From positions 764,921 to 828,920 of the forward strand of contig JABACO010000008.1 in the NCBI GenBank assembly GCA_013339895.1: a stretch of DNA of 64,000 nt, in the 5' to 3' direction. The DNA comes from Ephydatia muelleri. Taxonomy: Eukaryota > Porifera > Demospongiae > Spongillida > Spongillidae. The translations under genes and the position numbers were made by a program. Shown here piece after piece: positions 12,288 to 27,509 of this stretch (positions are counted from its first letter, which is position 1; every line of letters begins with the position of its first letter). The notes below the pieces were generated by a model, which was not told the DNA's origin, ran no database searches, and saw nothing but the letters and a program-made list of their open reading frames with translations.

Positions 12288-12770
12288 TTAATAATAGAAA
12301 TGATATGTATACGAGTTCTTGATGTTATTAACCGTTCGGCCTTGTCCTCGTTGTTTCTGTCTCCCCCAGCCTCTTCTATTCCCGCGGCGGCCTCGTTCTG
12401 GCCATGGGAGCCACGTGGGTGGTGGTGGCAGCGGCCAGGGGGGCAGCAGGCGAAGTGGTGGTGGGGGCACTGGTGTCAGTGCCGGTGGTGGGGCTGGTGC
12501 TGGTAGCAGCGGTGCTCCTGCTTCTGCTGCTGGAGGTGGGGGCAGCTCTGCTGCTGCTGCTGCTGATGGCGGCGGGGGCAGCTCTGCTGCTGCTGCTGCT
12601 GGCGGTGGGGGCAGTGCTGCTGCTGCAGCTGGCGGCGGACGGTAAGGGGGCAGCACTGCATCTAGCAGCGGTGGCAGGGGCGGTGGCTGCGTAAATGGAA
12701 GAGGAGTTGGAGGATGTACTTCGTCCTCCGACTTCTCTTCAAAAAATCTTTCATATTGCGAGTTTTCCAT
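12288..12770 (-). CDS. Hypothetical Pro/Ala-rich protein with acidic N-terminus
   Basis: I do not recognise the family. The frame opens with ATG at 12770 (MENSQYERFFEEKSEDEV), continues into proline/alanine-rich repeats (PPPPAAAAAELPPPP type, GC-rich triplet DNA) and ends with a basic tail before a stop at 12288, about 160 residues. Gene-like context: a TATAAAAG box on the minus strand near 12870-12877, and a candidate 5' UTR intron with a GT donor after GAACGAAAAAG and an AG acceptor immediately before the ATG. The low-complexity centre keeps several frames open on both strands, so coding potential is uncertain. It lies on the same strand as the KADPEKKK-repeat fragment downstream and could belong to the same mobile family. 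Confidence 0.3.
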   Translation of the reverse strand: MENSQYERFFEEKSEDEVHPPTPLPFTQPPPLPPLLDAVLPPYRPPPAAAAALPPPPAAAAAELPPPPSAAAAAELPPPPAAEAGAPLLPAPAPPPALTPVPPPPLRLLPPWPLPPPPTWLPWPERGRRGNRRGWGRQKQRGQGRTVNNIKNSYTYHFYY

Positions 12771-12993
12771 CTGAATCAACATGACAGAGAGTATAGAAAC
12801 AAAGTGCAAGGATTTAGTTTTTACCTTTTTCGTTCTCAGCAAGCAAAGTGCACTATTTGGCGGGTGAGTCGCTTTTATACATGAAAAACCTTAACGTGTG
12901 TGCCGGCTGTGCTACAATTGTATTGGTCCAATTTCATCCGTTACATCACCGATCAGTCTACATATTCATGACCTCACAGATAAGGGGGGAGTG

Positions 12994-12994
12994 G

Positions 12995-13041
<47 letters not shown>
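12994..13041. repeat. (GT)n microsatellite
   Basis: About 24 uninterrupted GT dinucleotides. Confidence 0.95.
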
Positions 13042-13042
<1 letters not shown>

Positions 13043-13102
13043 AATGTTTGTGTAACAATGTTTACATGGGAAAGACCTCCCTCTCTCCAATGATGTCCAT
13101 TC

Positions 13103-14260
13103 TTATATATGAACTAAAATATCATTTTCTTCTAATTTCAATGCATTAACTTCCCGGATAGTTTTTAGCAATGACCCTGCTTTTGCTCTTCGTACACTCA
13201 GTGCTTTAGAAACCAATGCATCTGCACCAATCTTACTTACTGCTGCACGGGCAGATCTTGTAACAACCTTTTGAGCTAGCAATGGATGAGACTTACAAAA
13301 GGCATAATTTACTTCACTTAGAAGCTCACTATCCATAAAAATAGCTTTTTCAAGTCCACCATTATACTCTATTAGTGCATGAGATTTGGGTTAATACAAG
13401 GAGTAGCTATATGGGAGAAGGATATGGTTGCAGTAATTTTCAGTTAGCAAATGCAATTAAATTCATACACAGTTGCGCCGTTGTACATCAGATAAGGAAG
13501 CCTTTTTGTACATCAGATTAAGGATGACACCCCAATATTCAATAGACAGGTCACAAAGGAGAAAGGACTACATGTACTGTACACTCACCATGCATGCTTT
13601 ACATGTGAAGTGAATGGTTTTTGTGCAGATCCCTTACATGCGTGCTGTACACATGTTGCATGCACATCCTTTTTAATACTAGTGCAATACAACATGCCAT
13701 GACATACCTTTGGGTGGTAATGGTAGTTCGGTGACCCCTGCGATACCGCTTCCTCTCGGCAGCACGTTTAGCCAATCGGACAGCGGGGTCATTCCAATAC
13801 CGATTTCAGATGCCTTAATGGCAGCTGAATGGTCCTCGTATTTCTGCCTTTTAGCAGCGCGGTTCTCCTCGACGTCCTCTTGATATCGTTGCCTTTTAGC
13901 AGATTGCTTAGATTCAATATCTGCGTTGTAGCTGTCGCGTACAGAGGCCTTCTTCTTTTCGGGACGGCCTTGTAGCTGTCGCGTACAGAGGCCTTCTTCC
14001 TTTCAGGATCGGCCTTGTAGCTGTCGCGTACAGAGGCCTTCTTCTTTTCGGGATCGGCCTTGTAGCTGTCGCGTACAGAGGCCTTCTTCTTTTCGGGATC
14101 GGCCTTGTAGCTGTCGCGTACAGAGGCCTTCTTCTTTTCGGGATCGGTCTTGTAGCGCGCTCGGGGATTTAGCCTTGTTTTCTTGTGATAAAATATCGTC
14201 TTGCTTTTGAAGGTATTCCGCTCGTTGCTTAGATCTCTTCTTTTGATTACGCGAAGGCAT
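13103..14260 (-). pseudogene. KADPEKKK-repeat protein, multi-copy family, broken
   Basis: Minus strand. ATG at 14260 begins MPSRNQKKRSKQRAEYLQKQ. The frame then reaches four or more copies of a 45-bp unit encoding ASVRDSYKADPEKKK, but in a frame shifted relative to the N-terminus (shift near 14150). The text continues SKQSAKRQRYQEDVEENRAA to about 13727, where a GT donor follows PLPPKG. A second block at 13103-13370 encodes SEVNYAFCKSHPLLAQKVV and a basic tail before a stop. I recall similar DPEKKKASVRDSYKAD repeats in proteins of sponges and other animals with Helitron-like or other repeats; this is from memory, not a search. The frameshift and the missing helicase-like body mark it as a relic. 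Confidence 0.5.
13962..14150 (-). repeat. 45-bp in-frame coding tandem repeat, about 4 units
   Basis: The unit reads, on the minus strand, GACAGCTACAAGGCCGATCC then GAAAAGAAGAAGGCCTCTGT then ACGC. Units are nearly identical, implying recent expansion or homogenisation. Because 45 is divisible by 3, more than one frame stays open across it. Confidence 0.85.
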
Positions 14261-14916
14261 TTAACTCTCTTTCTAGGACCTTGAAGGATAACGTGCAGGT
14301 GATCCGAAAACGACGACCAAGAATTATTTTGGGACTGGGCACGAGAAAAAGGAATTCGTTTGTTTCTCTAAAAGCATATCGTTTTATGACACGGAACAAA
14401 CGTAGAACTGTACCATGCTCACCTTCTGCCATCATTGTCACCACACTCACACCATGCAGAAAGCTCAGTCCCCGCATGTATCCACCTCAAAAATGGCCGT
14501 TCCAGTGAGATATTATTCTACTCCTGTGGACTCCCACCTCATCATCATTCAACTTTGGCTGTCATCATTGCACACCCTCGCCTCCTCCCTGTCATCATCA
14601 CACTCACAACCTCCTCACCATCATCCTTCACACCACACATTGACAGTACCATGGCTATCCACCTCCATGCTAATGAGATGGGGTGGACTGGAGGTGTGAC
14701 ACTTCAACACTAGTAATCACACCACATGTATTGTTGTTGCAACTCTGTACATGGATATTACCAAACAGCCTGTCAGAGGGAGGGGAAGGTGAGGACAGAA
14801 AGGTGTATTCAGTTTGTGACTTATGGTGAGCTTTCCACACAAAATGTACATTTCCCTGAAATTTTATTTTTGACATAAGAGCACACACATGCATACTACT
14901 ACCACACATACACTTA

Positions 14917-16737
14917 TCAAAATTCCCCACAGCTTTCTGGATCAGAGTCCCACCCACTCTCCATCTTTCCACCTTCAAACTCCACCTCCTTGTCATACAC
15001 ATACCCCTCGTCCCCAGGCTTTAGCCTGTTGGCTTCGTATACCACGTTCATCGTGGCCTTCTTCTTGGCCAGTTCGTCTTCATCAACCTTGTTCAAGTCC
15101 TCTGTAGAGTTCTCCCCCGTCACGATACCAGCAATCCTGAAGTCCAAGCACCTGTCCGCCAGGTCACTCACACTGGATAGGCCTCCCTCCTCCCCGGCCC
15201 CTTCACTCTCCACCTGGTCTGCCATATCGAAACTCAAGCTCTTCTGGTCATCAGCCGGGAGAGAACTGGAATGGAGGAAGCTGGAATGGGACCGTGGAGC
15301 ACCAATGGTGCTTGGGTGCTCTCCTGACACACCCGAGGGTGCAGTGGTGCTTCGAGATGCAGCCTCATTCAATGAACTGTTCACCAATGACCTGCTGCTG
15401 GCCACACCCCTCGTGGATTCGGGCCTTTCACTAGATGTAGATTCCACAACTCTGTTCAATGAAGAAGATGCTCTTTGTAACCCTTCTATCACATCCCTTT
15501 GGTAATCCCCATCACCACTATCATCACCACCATCATTACCACCACCACCAATACTACCACCACTATCACCACCATCATCATCACCATCACCACCCCCCAT
15601 CACTGAAAGCATCACCAGTAGGCAGAGACAGTTTGGACCTTGTGTTAGACATGCTGCCTCCTCCAGTTGGAGGAGCCATAGGAGGTACGGCTCCACCCAC
15701 AGGAGCCATGGGAGCCAGAGGAGGTAGCTTTCTAGTCAGTGGGGATCTGGTAGACAAGATATCATTCCCCATGTGACCTCCAATCTCCACGGCAGCAGCC
15801 ATTGGCGGAGGTGTGGCCATCAGTTTATACACATCTATCTCTTCCTTTTGGTTAAGTTCCTCCTCCTCCTCCTCCTCCTCCTCCTCCTCCTCTTCCTCCT
15901 CCTCAATCTCTTCTAGTCTCTCAGCAAAAAGCGATTCGACTGCAGAATCCATCTGAAATCTAGACTGTCCAATTGGAGTTGATTGTCCCAGTGAGGGAAG
16001 GTCACGCAGAGAGCTGACATCTGTGGTACATGCTAGCTGAGGAGCACTCCCCTTAGTGGCATCCACGTTAGTGGGTGGAGCATTGCCCTTAGTGGGTGGG
16101 GCATTCTCCTTGGTGGGTGGGGTATTTTCCTTAGTGGGTGGGGCATTGTTTTTAGTGGGTGGGGCATTCTCCTTAAAAGTATGGGGTGTGCCTTTCTCCT
16201 TAATGGATGGAGGAATGGAGAGCTGGGCATTTTCCTTAGGTGCTAGGGAAATGGAGGGCGGAGTTTTCTCTTGAATGGCTGATTGAACTTTTTTTAAAAG
16301 ACGGACCAGCTGTCAGGAGAAAAGAGGGGGTATACAATGATGGAATGAAGCGGGACGTGCACAATGGGGTGGACGGAAATGCAGACGGACGTGCACGGGG
16401 CACACACACCTGAGCGGATGGGATTGCTCTCATATAAGGTGCGTTCACGGGGTCGTCATTCATCAAACCTGACATATACGCGTCTATCCTGAGGAAAGCG
16501 ACACGGCTCACGTAGTGGCAACATAGAAACGCAGCGCGCAACGTACTTTGTGTCGCATTTGAATTTCCTGAGTGGCATTGAACGGCGACGAGTTTTGCCT
16601 GAAGAGAATACAGAATGAGAACTACTCGACTACTCGGAAAATCGTTGCTCACCATTCTTATCCTCCTTGTACAATAGAACGAGCGTTGGTGGGCTGAATT
16701 TCAGCGCACATTTCACCGGGACAACGTCAGCTGACAT
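14917..16737 (-). CDS. CEP19: CEP19-like centrosomal/ciliary protein, five exons, about 508 aa
   Basis: Exons on the minus strand: 16737-16653, 16598-16512, 16468-16410, 16309-15594, 15496-14917; total 1527 nt. The N-terminus (KFSPPTLVLLYKEDKN, then GKTRRRSMPLRKF across the first intron) matches the start of vertebrate CEP19. The third and fourth exons give YMRAIPSAQLVRLLKKVQ, matching its LxxLxxLFxFL helix. The C-terminus (TEDLNKVDEDELAKKKATM, VYDKEVEF, SGWDSDPE, terminal EF) matches the CEP19 tail almost position by position. Vertebrate CEP19 is about 165 residues; it acts at mother centrioles with FOP/CEP350 and recruits RABL2 for ciliogenesis. Here roughly 340 extra residues (Pro/Thr-Lys-Glu-Asn-Ala repeats, a poly-Glu run at 15858-15905, Ser-rich stretches) sit between the two conserved halves. 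The exon 2-3 junction (43-bp intron) and the intron inside the GGT-rich run near 15594-15497 are the least certain. The start is the first in-frame ATG, two codons before the conserved core region. Confidence 0.8.
15858..15905 (-). repeat. (TCC)n tract encoding poly-glutamate
   Basis: Triplet repeat inside the CEP19-like coding exon; it encodes about 17 consecutive Glu with minimal interruption. A likely length-polymorphic site. Confidence 0.9.
16085..16180 (-). repeat. 21-24 bp coding minisatellite in CEP19-like gene
   Basis: About five units of GTGGGTGGGGCATTCTCCTT type (plus strand) encode repeated KENAPPT motifs on the minus strand, in frame with the CEP19-like protein. Confidence 0.8.
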
Positions 16738-16974
16738 TGAACGACCGGCGTCTTTTCTTTTGTGGTTGCTAAGCGACACGTATAATATTTTCCCCCTCCC
16801 CTTCGTTGCTATGGCCATTTTGTCACGCGAGCAAGATAAGGTGCGCGTGAGTGGACGGAATTTTGTCATTGCATGTATATTAGTAGTGACATCATCATTT
16901 CAACAATGGTCAGGGTGTGTGGTCCCACCATATTACCACTTTAGACTGGTGGACGAAAAACACGCTGGATGAAG
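16738..16974. promoter_or_regulatory. 5' flank of the CEP19-like gene
   Basis: Upstream of the CEP19 ATG. A short plus-strand frame (ATG at 16811, MAILSREQDK followed by a GT) could mark a divergent first exon, but no continuation was found. No TATA box is evident for CEP19. Confidence 0.3.
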
Positions 16975-16989
16975 GCTCCTAAATCCACT

Positions 16990-17125
16990 TATGGAACATG
17001 TCGTGATCCAAATATTATAAAATGTTATAAAAATCCTTTGCGTTCACATCGTTATAACTTCCGAACGGTAAACGCTATCAACTTCCTATCTTCTATACTT
17101 CATACTACACCATTGCAATACTTTT
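16990..17125. mobile_element. Solo half of the 323-573 foldback family
   Basis: The segment aaatgttataaaaat...cgttataacttcc...cttcatactacaccatt matches one arm of the foldback at 323-573 (about 350-450) with point differences. The mirror arm is missing, so this is a truncated relic. Confidence 0.7.
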
Positions 17126-17640
17126 GGGAGTCCCAACATGCAGAAGGAAAGGTAGAAAGGCCTATATGGTGATGAATTTTATTGCTCCTAAGCTACATGT
17201 AGATCAGGCCTGTGGTAAGTTTACACAGAACTGACAGAAGGAAGTTAGTAACAATATTCATTATCCAGCTCCATATAGCTGTACCCTCTTCAATCTGAGC
17301 ACTTGTTCAGAGTGTTAGATGAGTACTAGTGTACTGGGGGAATAGTATTGCAGCAAAGTAATGTGGTAGACAGTACTGTAACACTACATCTACATTGTTA
17401 GAAACAAGAGACGGAATTCACTGCAAGTGGACCAAAAGCTGAGCGAGCAAAGCAGAAAGAACGACAATGATGTTAGCTAGGTTTAAGAAAAGCGAAAGCA
17501 TTGTTTCACACCTTCTCAGCAAAAGGTGTTGTGAGTCTCATGTACAGCGTGTTTGTCCCCCATAGGATAGGTCCTCTATACATACACTTGCACAAATACA
17601 CACACACCATAGCTTAAACCTGTCTAATGATGGTACACAC

Positions 17641-17675
<35 letters not shown>

Positions 17676-17702
17676 TCACACACACACACACACACACACA
17701 TA

Positions 17703-17746
<44 letters not shown>

Positions 17747-18438
17747 CATGTACATTGCATGCAAGGTCTGAACCTGTTCTCTGCACATGCACTTGCATTC
17801 TATTCCATTGAACTGCTCATTGCATATTTAAGAGGCCACTGACTCTATTCTCAATTTCTGGGACTGGGCTTTTGTACTCGTAGTGTGTTGCTCTCTATTG
17901 TTTCATATGGTCAACAACTTCTGCATGTGGAGCTCCCTTATGACTGGTTCTCCAATACATACATGCACCATGCAGTACATATGGGACACTACATGCGGCT
18001 ACATGCATATGTACCCATGTGCAGTCAAAGGAGGATCTACAGAGAACCAGTCACATGGGAACTCAACATGCACATGGAGAGTTGCCAAAGGAATACAGTT
18101 TCATTTACACATGCATAAGAGTGTGACAGTTACTGTGAGGGCATGTTCACATATTCTGCTGTGAGAAATAAGAGACCAAACGCTTTGCAAGTGGTACAAA
18201 GCGGAATGGATGTAGCATAAAAACAAAGAGAAGTTTAGCAAGGTTATGCCAAATGGGAAAGCTAAGGGTGATGTGAGTATGTAGGAATTTAAAAGCTTTC
18301 GCACGTCATATTGCATAGTTTTATTCTTTGTCACGTGTATAACTGTGGATCACGACATTTTGTCGTGAACTGTGTTTTGTATAATTAAATTATCACACTT
18401 GCTTTTCGACAAAACTAATGAAAATGGCAAGCCGCAAC
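17126..18438. other. Intergenic DNA with a CA microsatellite
   Basis: No supported gene. A (CA)n/(TACTCA) compound microsatellite spans about 17641-17742. Short frames at 17883-18164 look non-coding. Confidence 0.5.
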
Positions 18439-18669
18439 AATAGAGGAGTTGCATTGACGTCACGCGCGCCTTGCATTGTTTAGTTACATCATATGTATGC
18501 TGCTATTTATGTATACGGCACGCTATAAATATGTACCACGTGAGCGAATGCTGCCGCCTTCTATTGTTCCCGTCCGGTTATTGTTTATCTCGTACCCACG
18601 CAGCGCATATTTATAGTAACATACTTAGTGATGTAAGACGCGCGCGACGTCACATGCAACTCCTCTATT
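18439..18669. mobile_element. MITE with terminal inverted repeats, 231 bp
   Basis: Starts AATAGAGGAGTTGCATTGAC and ends with the complement (GTCACATGCAACTCCTCTATT). Pairing continues inward (CGCGCGC region, then ATAAATATG with CATATTTAT), so it is nearly fully palindromic. Non-coding. Confidence 0.75.
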
Positions 18670-18821
18670 AAACAATCCATGGTTTTATCCTTCACCAGTT
18701 AGGCTTGCGCTAATCTTATTAATTAGCTGAATATGACATCATGCCGGGGAAAAAAAAAAAAATTGATTGACCACGCCCCCGTTATGGCTACTAGTCTCCA
18801 GACCACAGCTAACAGGTCTGA

Positions 18822-18958
18822 TGGTTCATGCAAGCATTCCCAGGGAGATAGCCATGGAGATGCTTGCCCGGAGATAGCCATGGTGATTCTTGTCCGACAG
18901 AGTGAAGGGTCCTTTGTAGTGAAGCAACCCACCTTCCACCAGGTATCCATTCAGAGGT
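18822..18958 (+). pseudogene. Broken copy of the SH2-domain exon
   Basis: Nucleotide-level copy of part of the SH2 exon at about 23022-23110: same GGGAGATAGCCATGGAGAT and GAGTGAAGGGTCCTTTGTAG core. It has an internal repeat of the GGAGATAGCCATGG segment, frame breaks, and no downstream half. It lies about 0.2 kb before the start of the intact PTB-SH2 gene, so it is a local partial duplication. Not expected to be functional. Confidence 0.75.
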
Positions 18959-19147
18959 GAAAATATCGCACGTGATGTAATTTATAATTATGGATTACAT
19001 ATATCCTCTTACAGTTGACATTACGCATCGCAAACAAATACGCTTGTAACTTCGCTTCGTACAGAGGTTCGGCTGGTAATCTATGACGTATTTAGCTAAA
19101 CCGTAAACTTAACGCTGCATCGCCTTTTCATTACGGACTGCAGAGAG

Positions 19148-23768
<4,621 letters not shown>

Positions 23769-24047
23769 TTCTTGTGGCTTTGTTGCATGTAGCAGTGGCA
23801 ATTTATAAAGGGTGGGTTTTGCTCTTGTCTACTTTTGGGTGGGAAAGATGAAATATACAGTCATCCTTCCGGAGACAGTAAACCGTTGCGTTCAGTCACT
23901 GCACTGCGGTTGTGCGGGTTCTTAGCATCTCTGCAGGTCGCGTGAGGTACCGCTTTTTGAACACGTTTCAAGACATGCGCATGCGTGTAAGATAAGCACT
24001 CCACGTGTTGAAATTTTCAGATCGAGTTTGCAACACGTCGTAGAAGG

Positions 24048-27003
24048 ATGGGCATCAAGAACAAGTCAGAGAAGAAACAGGTTAGCCTCACTATCCCTTT
24101 GAAATAGGAGCCTTTGAATCAGTGTGAACTAGACTTGCACATGCTTTAACAAGCTTGTTTTCGTAGGCAATGGAGACAGAAGTCGATCAGGCGGTAACAG
24201 CCTCGGAGCCTATCTCAAAAAAGAAGAAGGCGGTAAGTAAATGTTGCTAAGTGGTTTCTATGGAAATAGTAGCTTACTTTCTATCTTTCTTACGTCTACA
24301 GAAGCAGGTTGAACAACCAGCGGTCGTCGCTGTGGAAGAGAGTACTAAGAAAAAGAAGGTAACGCTGAAATCTGTGCAAAAGTTAAATTGAAAGGAAAAA
24401 AAAACCGACAATCGGCCTTAGGCTAAAGCGACGGAGCAAGTAGTAGTCGTGGAAGAACCGCCCAAGGGCAAAAAGGCACGTTGCAGATAATAATTGGATA
24501 TGTTCACATTGCCGCGTAGGATTGAAGCTTTTGCATGCTGGCGATTGCCGAAAAAGCTAGGTACGTCTCGAGATAACAGTTTATCCGCTGCTGATTAAAA
24601 CGTACGGTAGTTATTTTGCTTTTCTACGTCGACAAATCCAGGAATCGCGCACTGACATGTTTCAGGGTTATATTCGTAGTTTTATTAAATTTAAATTGCT
24701 ATTCAAATCGGTATTATCACGCTGTTCCTGGCTATATACTGCCCCCGAGACGTGACTTGAATTAAGAGGTAAAGGATCTTTTTTGTTACATTAGGAAAAG
24801 AAGGCCAAGAAAGGCAAAGATGAAGTGATGGAGGTTGAACCTGTGAAGTAAGCTGCTGTGTCTAACTATTGTATTTTGATTAACATAAATTTTGAAATCT
24901 CCAGGCCTGCAGAGACAAAGAAGGCTTCAGGAAGCAAAGTTCCTGCACCTGCAAAGGTTGCTGGCGACTCGGATGATTCCTCTGAGAGTGAAGAGGAACA
25001 GAAACCATCCAAACAGCCCACCAAGCCTACCGTGTCTGCTAAGGTTCCTGCAAAGGAATCAAGTTCAGATGAAGACTCATCTGAAGAGGAAATAAAACCA
25101 GCACAACCAGTTAAAGGGCAAAAACCAAAGGCAGCAGCTGCTACCTCAATCCCAAAGGCTGTTCCAGTTAAGACAACAGAGGCCAGTGATAGTAGTAGTG
25201 AAGAGGAAGAGGCACCCAAACCAGCTGCTAAGAAGGCACCAGCTGCTGCTCCTGCAGCTGCCAAGCAAGACAAAAAAGCAGCCAAGCCTGCTGAGAGCTC
25301 ATCAGAGGAAACCTCTGATGAGGAGGAAGCAAAGCCTGCTCCCAGCAAAGTTGTTGCTGCAGCCAATGGGGGTAAAGAGGAGGAAGACAGTGATGAAAGT
25401 GACAGCGAACCAGAAGAGAAGCCAGTAGCTGCTAAGCCAGCTGCCAAAGCTGCAGTGGTTAGTATCTGTAATGCATGCATGTGTGTACAGAGTTGTATGT
25501 ATCATGGTTTTATCAACAGAAAGCTGTTGATGAGGATAGTGACAGTGAAGATGATGAGGAAGAAGAAAAGGTAATTCGTGTAGTTTTTGTGCCACTTTAT
25601 TTAAACCTAAATGACACTAGGAGGCAGCGACTGGAATAAAAAGGAAGAAAGCAGGTAATATATATATCCCTGATGTTTTTGACTTGTTACCAGTAGAACA
25701 AATGTTAAGTTTATTATTGGTGACTTCTTGATCATTGACGGTCACTTCGTAGAAGACAGTGATGAAGAGGACAGTGAAGAGAGTGAGGAGGAAGAGGCAA
25801 CCATTAAAAAACAGCCTGCTACCACTCCTCCAGCCAAAAAAGCTAAAACTGAAGATGCAGAAGGTAACACAATTTTTGGTTAGTAATAGAATAAAATTAC
25901 TCTGCACTCCCAATAGGAAACACACTGTTCATTGGGAACCTGACATTTTCCTGCACTGAAGACGGCTTGAAAGAGTTCCTTTCATCAAAGGGGGTGGAGC
26001 CTACAGCACTGAGGATCATCACAAAGGATGGAGCCTCAAAAGGGTAAGAAGAACTGAGATGTGATGTTAGGCAGGTCTTGTGGACAAGATGGGATGCTGA
26101 TAATACTTGTTTCTACAGTTTTGGATATGCTGAGTTTGCAAGTGGTGGTGATGCAAAGGAGGCGCTTGAAGCCTTGTCTGGTGCTGAATATGAGGGCAGG
26201 GAATTAAGAGTGGATGTGGCCACACCCAGGACCCCAGGAGGGGGAACCCCTGGTGGGCGTGGAAGGGGAGGAACTCCAGGAGGAAGAGGAGGGCGTGGGG
26301 GTAAGTACATAGTACCGTTGATGTATGTGACTTCCAATGCTCACCTCTTGCACATTAAGGTGGTGGAGGTGGTGGTGATGGAACTCCATCCACAAAGCTG
26401 TTTGTCCGCAATCTGTCGTATGAAACTGATGCTTCATCTCTGGAAGGCATCTTTACTGAAGCCAATGATATATTCCTTCCCAAGGACAAGGAGACTGGGG
26501 AACCCAGAGGGTATGTGTGGGCAGAAATGTTGGCTGGTTGCTGTTGTCTGTTCATCCTGACCAACATAATGTAATGTCCTTTGTTCAGGTTTGGTTTTGT
26601 CACATTTGATGATGTGGCCACTGCTCAGAAAGCTTTAAAGGAGTACAATGGCACTACTGTGGATGGACGAGAGATTTCTCTACGCTTTGCAGAGGAGCGA
26701 AGTGAAGGAGGAGGTGGTGGTGGAAGTGGTGGTGGTTTTGGGAGAGGACGTGGAGGTCGAGGTGGTGGTTTTGGCCGAGGTGGGCGTGGTGGAGGTGGTG
26801 GATTTGGCCGAGGTGGGCGTGGTGGAGGTGGATTCGGTGGCAGAGGAGGAGGCAGAGGTTGGTAACCTTTTTGTGAAATTAGATAACTTTTTGGATATGC
26901 ATTCACCTTACAAGGTCGAGGCAGAGGAGGTAATCCCAGCAGGAGTGGTAGCATACAGGAGTATTCAGGGAAGAAGATTTCATTTGGGGGTGACGAAGAC
27001 TGA
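24048..27003 (+). CDS. NCL: Nucleolin: acidic N-terminus, two RRMs, RGG tail; 609 aa
   Basis: Fourteen exons: 24048-24080, 24167-24232, 24302-24358, 24422-24475, 24795-24847, 24905-25457, 25520-25570, 25621-25654, 25753-25863, 25917-26043, 26119-26300, 26360-26510, 26589-26857, 26915-27003 (1830 nt). Lys-rich start (MGIKNKSEKKQ), then alternating acidic Ser/Glu/Asp runs and Ala/Lys/Pro segments (residues about 90-335), the typical nucleolin N-terminus. RRM1 starts at NTLFIGNLTF (about 339) with GFGYAEF; an RGG/GTPGG linker follows; RRM2 starts at KLFVRNLSYE with GFGFVTF; the tail is rich in GRGG repeats and ends FGGDED. Nucleolin acts in nucleoli in rRNA transcription and processing. Vertebrate nucleolin has four RRMs; two is common in invertebrates and fungi. 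Intron 4 has a GC donor (AAG|GC). An ATTAAA lies near 27048 as a possible poly(A) signal. Confidence 0.9.
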
Positions 27004-27509
27004 ATTTGAATTGTAATTCTATTCTCTTGTCATTTCGTGTCTATGTCATTAAACTATTTCTGTACTCTTGACATGGCTGGTAATTTTATCTTAATTGATG
27101 TGGGTAAAGATAGTACATTCTTGTTCTAATGGTTCTGTACTACGATTACTTCAATATTGAACCATTGGTGGTGGTGGTACAGTCTTCTTTTATGGTTAAC
27201 GCTTTACGATACAGGATTTGCGTAAACGATCTAACGACAATAGTGCTAGCGTTATGTATCAGGGAATAATTTAACCGGCATCGCATTTTGCGATGCAGTT
27301 TTTATAAGTTGCGAAACAACTTCAAAATTTGTCGTAGAAAACTGCGATGCGAAGTTTGAATGTTTTCGAATACGCCATCACAGTATCGATCTACCCGCGC
27401 TTGCAGACACGTGAAGAGAGCGTATGTACGGTACGACGTTGCAAATAATTTCGATAGTACAGACTCACGTGATATCGACACTATGCAAATCTGACCACTT
27501 TACAACGTG
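27004..27509. other. Nucleolin 3' flank, no further gene
   Basis: Contains the nucleolin 3' UTR (ATTAAA near 27048) and then AT-rich sequence with a short self-complementary AACTGCATCGC motif near 27285-27355. No coding signal seen. Confidence 0.4.

Noticed and set aside
12319-12694. Gly/Ala-rich plus-strand frames
   Set aside because: GC-rich triplet sequence; the minus strand has a better start context, TATA box and intron. Even that is uncertain.
16667-16972. Plus-strand first exon MAILSREQDK divergent from CEP19
   Set aside because: A donor follows, but no downstream exon in phase could be joined; the stretch overlaps the CEP19 5' flank.
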